Positions 58,600-64,000 of a DNA stretch of 64,000 bases are shown in pieces (positions within the stretch are counted from its first letter, which is position 1; the number at the start of each line of letters is the position of its first letter). Below the pieces are notes generated by a model. That model was not told the DNA's origin. It was given only the letters and a program-made list of their open reading frames with translations, and did not search any database. Position numbers and translations under genes: made by a program. Origin of the DNA: Pieris napi (Eukaryota > Arthropoda > Insecta > Lepidoptera > Pieridae); the NCBI RefSeq assembly GCF_905475465.1, contig NC_062235.1, positions 9,806,001 through 9,870,000 of the forward strand. The letters run 5' to 3'.

Positions 58600-58720
58600 A
58601 TCTAATACGCAAGTAGGTGCTTAGCTTCCTGTGCCTGACACACCATTGACGTTTTCGTCTAAGGCAAGCCTGTTTCTCACGATGTTTTCCTTCACCTTGT
58701 CTCTTTTCCTAAGACGCATC
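58600..58720 (-). repeat. SINE body fragment, reversed
   Basis: On the minus strand: gaggcaggaag-type end region ggtgtgtcaggcacaggaag, and aaggtgaaggaaaacatcgtg. Matches the middle of the SINE at 28254; head and tail missing. Confidence 0.55.
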
Positions 58721-58724
58721 GGCC

Positions 58725-59718
58725 GATGTAGTGGTAGAGAGATAAATGCGTCACAAGCCAAACGCTTAGGCCTATTGTGCCTCTCTATCGATTGTTGCGC
58801 GCTCTCGCTTGCACGCTCGCCTCAGGCGAAACGTGACAAAGAGTCATGATTATTCGTGTGTGCAGCCAGCGTTCATCGACTTATAAGACGTTATCACGTC
58901 AAAAATAGACGAAAACTAATAATTTAAACTGATAAATTTCTTTTACAAATAATGTTGTTACAAATTTTGCAAGTGTTCTTTCCCAAACTAAGATAACAGT
59001 GTGTAGTCGGTCATTCACATTCATATTAACCATCTCATTAATTTCCAATTTAAAAAAATAAGGCAAATTACAACCTGTTTCGAATGTAATTTCGGTGCCA
59101 TGATAACACACAAGAGGTCAACGATATTAAACGATTTTCAAAATTTGAATTAAAACTGTTAAGCCGTTTGGCTGCAATAAGATTTTTTTCATTTTTTTAC
59201 AACAAAACGTTTTTTACGCTGCTGTACGAAAAGAAGAGAAATATCTATCAATTAGTAGGCAAAAGGCCCCGCGCAATCCCTGCCCTGCCCACGCGCAGGT
59301 GCCTATTCCTTATGCGTGCATATTATCTCAATTCTTACAAATAAAGAGGTGATTTGTAAAAACCCAATATGAATTAATAATTAGTGATGTGATAATAGTG
59401 GTAGTAACTTAAGAACCTAGGGGTAGAATGACACACACAAATAAATGTCATTATTTATAATATTAGTTAACAAAAAAACAACTTTTTAAAAAAGTTTGTT
59501 TAACAAGAACTCGTATGTAATAAAATAATAATTTCCATACACAAAATAATTGTCGTATATGCATTATAAAGTAGATTTACTCATTTGTTATAATAGTATA
59601 ACCTATTATAACAAATTTTGATCAATACACAAAATTATTTGATATCGCCGGCCGACAGTTCTAGTTCAAAGCTAGTCACGCGCGCCGCGAATGGCTTCGC
59701 GCTTAGCATTTATATATA
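58725..59718. other. mixed stretch left of the 1.58-kb element
   Basis: Includes an imperfectly understood GC-rich block at 59645-59700 and a small palindrome gttataatag/ctattataac at 59587-59612. No gene supported. Confidence 0.35.
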
Positions 59719-61303
59719 TGGTAGGGGAGCCCACGATGCTAAATGGGGATTTACTCGAGCGTCTATCACTAGATAATAAGAAGAAAAAAATGTTATATGA
59801 TATATACCTTTTCATCGGTGGGGGAAGCGGCTATAGATTGTTAAATATGTAAAAAAAAACTGTTGCATGGACATACTCAAGCGCGTCAGATATTGATAGC
59901 ATCAATGCCCTACGTATTTTTAATAATGTACGTATGTTAATCTGATCGTTTGCATGATGCGGGTGGTTGTATTTAAGGGTTGAAAATGAAAAAAAAATAA
60001 AAATTCTCGAGCGCGACAGATTTTCTAAGGGAGTGTTAAGTGCACCAAAAAAAAGCTCTCATTCACTAATCTGACGATTTCGATGGGACGCAAACCCACG
60101 GCCATTTTCATAATTTGCAAAAAAAAATCGCAATTTTGAAATACTCAAGCGCGTCAGATTAAGATATATGTGGTTCATCTTTATGTTCTAAACGTACCGT
60201 CTCATAATCTGACGATTATCTAGAGGGATTTGCCTGATCTGACAAAAAAAATTTAGAAAAACGGTTCACCTAAAGGGCCATCCCTGCAACTTCCCGCTAA
60301 TTCCATTCCTGGGCGCTTAAAATTGATATTTTGAGCTCGCTGAGTTCAAAGAAATAACATTTCTATGCATTTGACCTCTCCCAGCTCGAAAGTCTGATAG
60401 AAGTTTCATAGAACACTATTTTTGGAATTTTCAAACCGCAATAACTTTTGAATGGATCAAGCAATTTTCACGCGGTTGGCGGCATTCGACGCAGTTGTAT
60501 CATCCTCATAAGTAATTTTGCAATTTTAATTGATCGAACCACAAATTTCGGAGTAATCCCGAAAAAACACTTTTTCGGGTTTCTTTCGTTCACGATATCT
60601 CTCGAACTAATCAACCGCTTTTGACCAGCTTGGTGGCGATCGACGTGGTTTTTCAAGCTCAAAGGCGGATTAGTTTTTGAAGTTGATCGATAAAGAAAGC
60701 ACTTTAAAAAAAAAATATTTCTTATTTTTTTAAGATTTTTCAAAATTTCTCAAAATCTATCGGTCCGAATCGGTTCAAATTCACAGGAAATGTAATTTTG
60801 AGGGAAATATTTAGAACGCCGTTTAGTAGATTCCGATTGGTTTAAGAAAATGTAGGCATCACGCAGCTGCACGCATTTAATTTTATCGACGAATTTTTGT
60901 TATTTCGGCTTGCGGAAATCGTCAGATTATATATTTTTCATTATTCTTGAATTATTTCCTTCAAAATAAAAAAAAATTAGCTACGCTCGAGAATGTCGAG
61001 ATGACGTTTTTTTTTTACAACTTTGTTGCCCTCCCCTTTTTTTCCGTCACTCTCAAATTGTCAGATTAGTGGAATATACACTTTTTAGGATGTAATTAAC
61101 TCACCCTACCTTAATCTGACGCGCTCGGGAATTTCTGATGGTCAATTTTTTTTTACTAATCTGATCCTGTCTCCTTCACGGGCGGCCTTATATATGGGCC
61201 TCATATTTTGTGGAGGTACTTAACCGGGTACAGGGTATCCCCCTACATATTAATCTGCCGCGCTTTAGTAAATCCCGAAATCCCCTCTTGGGCTCCCCTA
61301 CCA
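59719..61303. mobile_element. 1.58-kb TIR element with an array of TCAGATTA motifs
   Basis: Ends TGGTAGGGGAGCCCA and its exact inverse are 15-bp terminal repeats, with further inverted similarity (GGGATTTACT...AGCG) inside. About 13 copies of a motif built on CTC(G/A)AGCGCGTCAGATTA, full or partial, lie in both orientations in two flanking zones (59750-60245 and 60916-61275); none are in the middle. The middle holds two diverged ~100-bp units (60438-60538, 60591-60690) sharing ATCAA...TTGGYGGC..TCGACG...TTGATCGA, with a hairpin CCCGAAAAA/TTTTTCGGG (60558-60579) between them. No transposase; no frame with family features. Flanking ATA on both sides is a weak 3-bp duplication. Superfamily not identified. 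Confidence 0.7.
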
Positions 61304-63595
61304 ATAGAAGTGAAAGATTACAAAATCATATGATGCTACGTATGGTTTGTATACATAAAGTTTAATAACGTGAGTTAACCCAATTTAATCAAACGTGAAC
61401 CAATTTTTTTACAAAGATACATTTATGCTACACGGCACACATTAGGACATTTTAACAACTAAAAAGTAAACAATCGTATCCTATTAATCTTAATTTGTTT
61501 TGATTTCAACATAAGTGAACTTAGCTATAATATTTACGTCCCGGTTGAACGTAGTCTTTTAATCCTACCGAACTAGCAAGCCAATGCGCGTTGTTGCCGT
61601 TTTTCACCGATGTCTAGTATGAATGAATTTGCAAGGGTGTTCAATTTATCGACCAATTGTTTCTTAATTTGTGCATATGAGAAAATAAGGTTTTTAGTTA
61701 ATTACATTTTCCCTGTACTGTTACGAAAATACGCATATTACATCTATACCATTGCACTATATAAAAATGACATAAGGTTTTTTCTACGTTGTATAGAATG
61801 TTCTAAATCATTATTCACATACGAACTTTCTTAACTTTATACTTTCACTTATACTAAAGAATAACTTTCGTTCACATACAGCCTTCTATTGTTTTACAAT
61901 GCCATAGAGATAGCAAGTCAACTAATTTCTGCCCGACATTTTCGTGTCATCGTTTCGTTTTCGTTTTTATTTATTTATTTAAAAGTTAATGTAGTAATTA
62001 TAAATATATGTATTTATTTTATGCAATACTTTATTTATGTTTTATATCTGATTTCTGTGATTGATGTCGAATGTATTGCATTCAGAGAATCCTTTAATCA
62101 TGTACTGAAAGTAATAAACGAAAACATTATAATACTATTTCAGTCTCCCCCTAGCAGACTGGTTCTGGTGGGGTAAAGAAGACACAAATCTGCGGCATAT
62201 AAAAACTACATAATTAGTACAAAGAATGCTTAAAAATATTTTTATTTGTTTATCTAATCTGTGTTATTTGTTTATGTATTTATTGTATTAATTATTTTTT
62301 CTTAGTACTTAGTAGTACTTAGTTTTAATAATAATTTTTTTTTTTATTTCAGACTATATCCATTTATAGTTAGAGTTAGTAACCATTCGGTCTTAGTTGC
62401 TATGTTACTAATTAGTAAACAAGTAATTCTATATGTACTGTGATGTGTCTCTTCAGCGCCAAGGTTGAACCACTTAGCGGTTGTTTTATTTAAAATACGC
62501 TGAAAACCATCTAATGTGAAAGTCCCTTATAAGTTTGTTAATTTGTTGTATTGTTAAGCTGCTTAATAGAACGATAGTGTAATTATTTACAGTATTGTTT
62601 TTTACATTATATCGTAAACATGATTATAAACAATTTAATACCCATTTATGTTAGTAGCCGCTGGCGGTCGCAAAAATCTTACTGAAAATTTATGTCATAG
62701 AATAACTTATGAACAAAGTACCTGCAATCTTGACTAGACAATCTATATTTCTCTTCTATCAAGGATGCAATAAAATCTCACAAGCTAAAGGATCCCACGT
62801 CATGTCAGTTTCACAGCAAAGAAGCAATTTAAAAGAGAACTAACAAAAAACGTGAAGTGCCTTGCCTTGTCCTTGTTATTAATTTATGATTGTATCGTAT
62901 GCTTAAACAGCAACTAAATTTTAATAACCCAGGAGTTTACTATACTAACAAATATAGTTTCCAAAAAGTCAGGATCGGTATCGCTTACGCTATTGGAAGT
63001 TACAAAGTCCGGGGATGTTCATAAACTAAAATACCCAGCGCTTAAACCTTAAAAAAATATCCGCTAACTTACGTGCCTCTTTTCTAATTTATTATTTAAG
63101 TATGAGTTACGTCCGTCCTTCAAGTAATAGCGGGTATTATTCAGTAGGCACGACGACACTTTGGGTTCCTTAATAATAATGCTTTTTCGACCGCTTAGGG
63201 ATTTCCAACTACGACCTTTGGATTGAAGTATTGTTTGGCAGAATTTATCACTCACGGTAGAAATGTAGGATATTCTATATGACTTTATATTATTGATCTT
63301 CATGCGTTCTTCGCTGGTGGTCTTTCGCGGTGGCGGTCACGGGAAATATTATTTGTTTAAATTATTTTTTTTATAATTGTGGTAAATAGCAGATTGCCAA
63401 TGTATTGCAAAAACAATTGAATTCTATCAGATTTTGTGAAAAAGACGATGTTTTTTTGTTTATATACGATAAGAATTTAAAACATAGTACATAAAGTTTT
63501 TTAAAATGCGTTAGTAGTGTGTAGTGTATTTTATTTGTATGTTTCATTCGTAATGTATATAGGTTATTTCTGCATCTTTTACCGCATTTACCATG
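61304..63595. other. AT-rich stretch, nothing recognised
   Basis: Frames at 61610-61834, 61889-62176 and 63064-63303 have no family features. A GC-richer block at 63280-63345 is unexplained. Confidence 0.4.
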
Positions 63596-63599
63596 GACA

Positions 63600-63815
63600 G
63601 TGTTCGAAGGAGTTGTTTGTATTTAAACCTGCAGCTATGTGTCATCATCGGTCGTCAAGGCAGAATAGGAAAATTCTCTTGTATCACCTTGACGTCCGTT
63701 AAGGCACTTTTACCGCACACCGGCCTTGTGTAGCTGCCAACTCAAGTATTTCCGACGCAATTCTTACTAGGTGAGCATCCTGCCCGTTTGCCCCATGTTA
63801 TATACAAGAAGAAAA
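63600..63815 (+). repeat. LINE ORF2 end and 3' tail, degenerate
   Basis: tatcaccttgacgtccgt parallels the HLDVR stretch at 47641 (in the plus sense), then ccgcacaccggcc, gtagctgccaactcaagtat, and the tail ggtgagcatcctgcccgttt and gccccatgttatat. Many substitutions. Confidence 0.55.
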
Positions 63816-64000
63816 TGATCTGCCTTACATAGGTCTATTAATATATCTAGAAAAATTTAAAAGTTTGTGTCTTAGACCAACAAATCGGCTTTCCTCGCAA
63901 GAACCTTATATACATCGGTAGGTACATATCCGAGGATCAAAGGCAACTCATGGTTGAGAATTGCACGAAATAGCAGGCTGCTGAAAATTATATAGCGGAA

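Noticed and set aside
60468..60743. 91-codon minus-strand frame inside the 1.58-kb element
   Set aside because: No transposase or other motif; overlaps the internal duplication and reads differently in the two units.
59719..61303. CRISPR-like array of the TCAGATTA motif
   Set aside because: Copies are irregularly spaced, in both orientations and degenerate; the setting is eukaryotic and the ends are transposon-type inverted repeats.
61889..62176. 95-codon hydrophobic plus-strand frame
   Set aside because: Composition follows AT-rich DNA; no signal, no family match.
63064..63303. 79-codon minus-strand frame
   Set aside because: Basic but without any domain pattern; no promoter or splice context.

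Overview
This is a eukaryotic, AT-rich, gene-poor window that I read as lepidopteran (moth or butterfly). Three things point that way. The one clear full-length gene is an insect tyramine/octopamine-type GPCR that closely resembles the type 1 tyramine receptors of moths as I know them. The tRNA-derived SINEs have the form familiar from moth and butterfly genomes. There are many Helitrons with TC...CTAG ends in the common lepidopteran style. Species and family cannot be decided from the sequence.

Layout. 1-0.4 kb: the start of a Tc1/mariner-type transposase running off the left edge. 0.4-14 kb: mostly unannotatable AT-rich DNA with a perfect 18-bp hairpin (3.1 kb), LINE scraps, and a promoter-like patch at 6.7-7.0 kb ending in a strong splice donor. 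14-24 kb: two Helitrons, a second promoter-like patch (17.1-17.3 kb), a GC-rich TIR element (18 kb), a 5'-truncated LINE with a readable reverse transcriptase (20.3-21.7 kb), a hairpin-bearing repeat (22 kb) and a second LINE with a perfect 14-bp target-site duplication. 25.4-28.0 kb: two mariner elements, one inserted exactly into the terminal repeat of the other. 28-43 kb: SINEs with perfect target duplications, six Helitrons, two near-identical foldback elements, and a LINE nested in a Helitron. 43.8-46.0 kb: the receptor gene's last exon (5'UTR with a 70-codon uORF, single-exon CDS, 3'UTR, poly(A) signal), followed at once by a small hAT-type MITE. 46-58 kb: LINE/SINE/Helitron remnants and one small secreted-protein gene with its own TATA promoter on the minus strand (53.1-53.4 kb). 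59.7-61.3 kb: an unusual 1.58-kb TIR element carrying about a dozen dispersed copies of a TCAGATTA motif. 61.3-64 kb: unannotatable sequence ending in a LINE remnant.

How it fits together. The receptor exon begins at a clear acceptor, so at least one upstream exon exists. If one of the two promoter-like patches (6.8 or 17.2 kb) is that exon, most of the window is a 26-37 kb first intron loaded with transposons. That link is inference. The small secreted-protein gene appears independent. There is no bacterial, CRISPR, rRNA or intact tRNA gene content.
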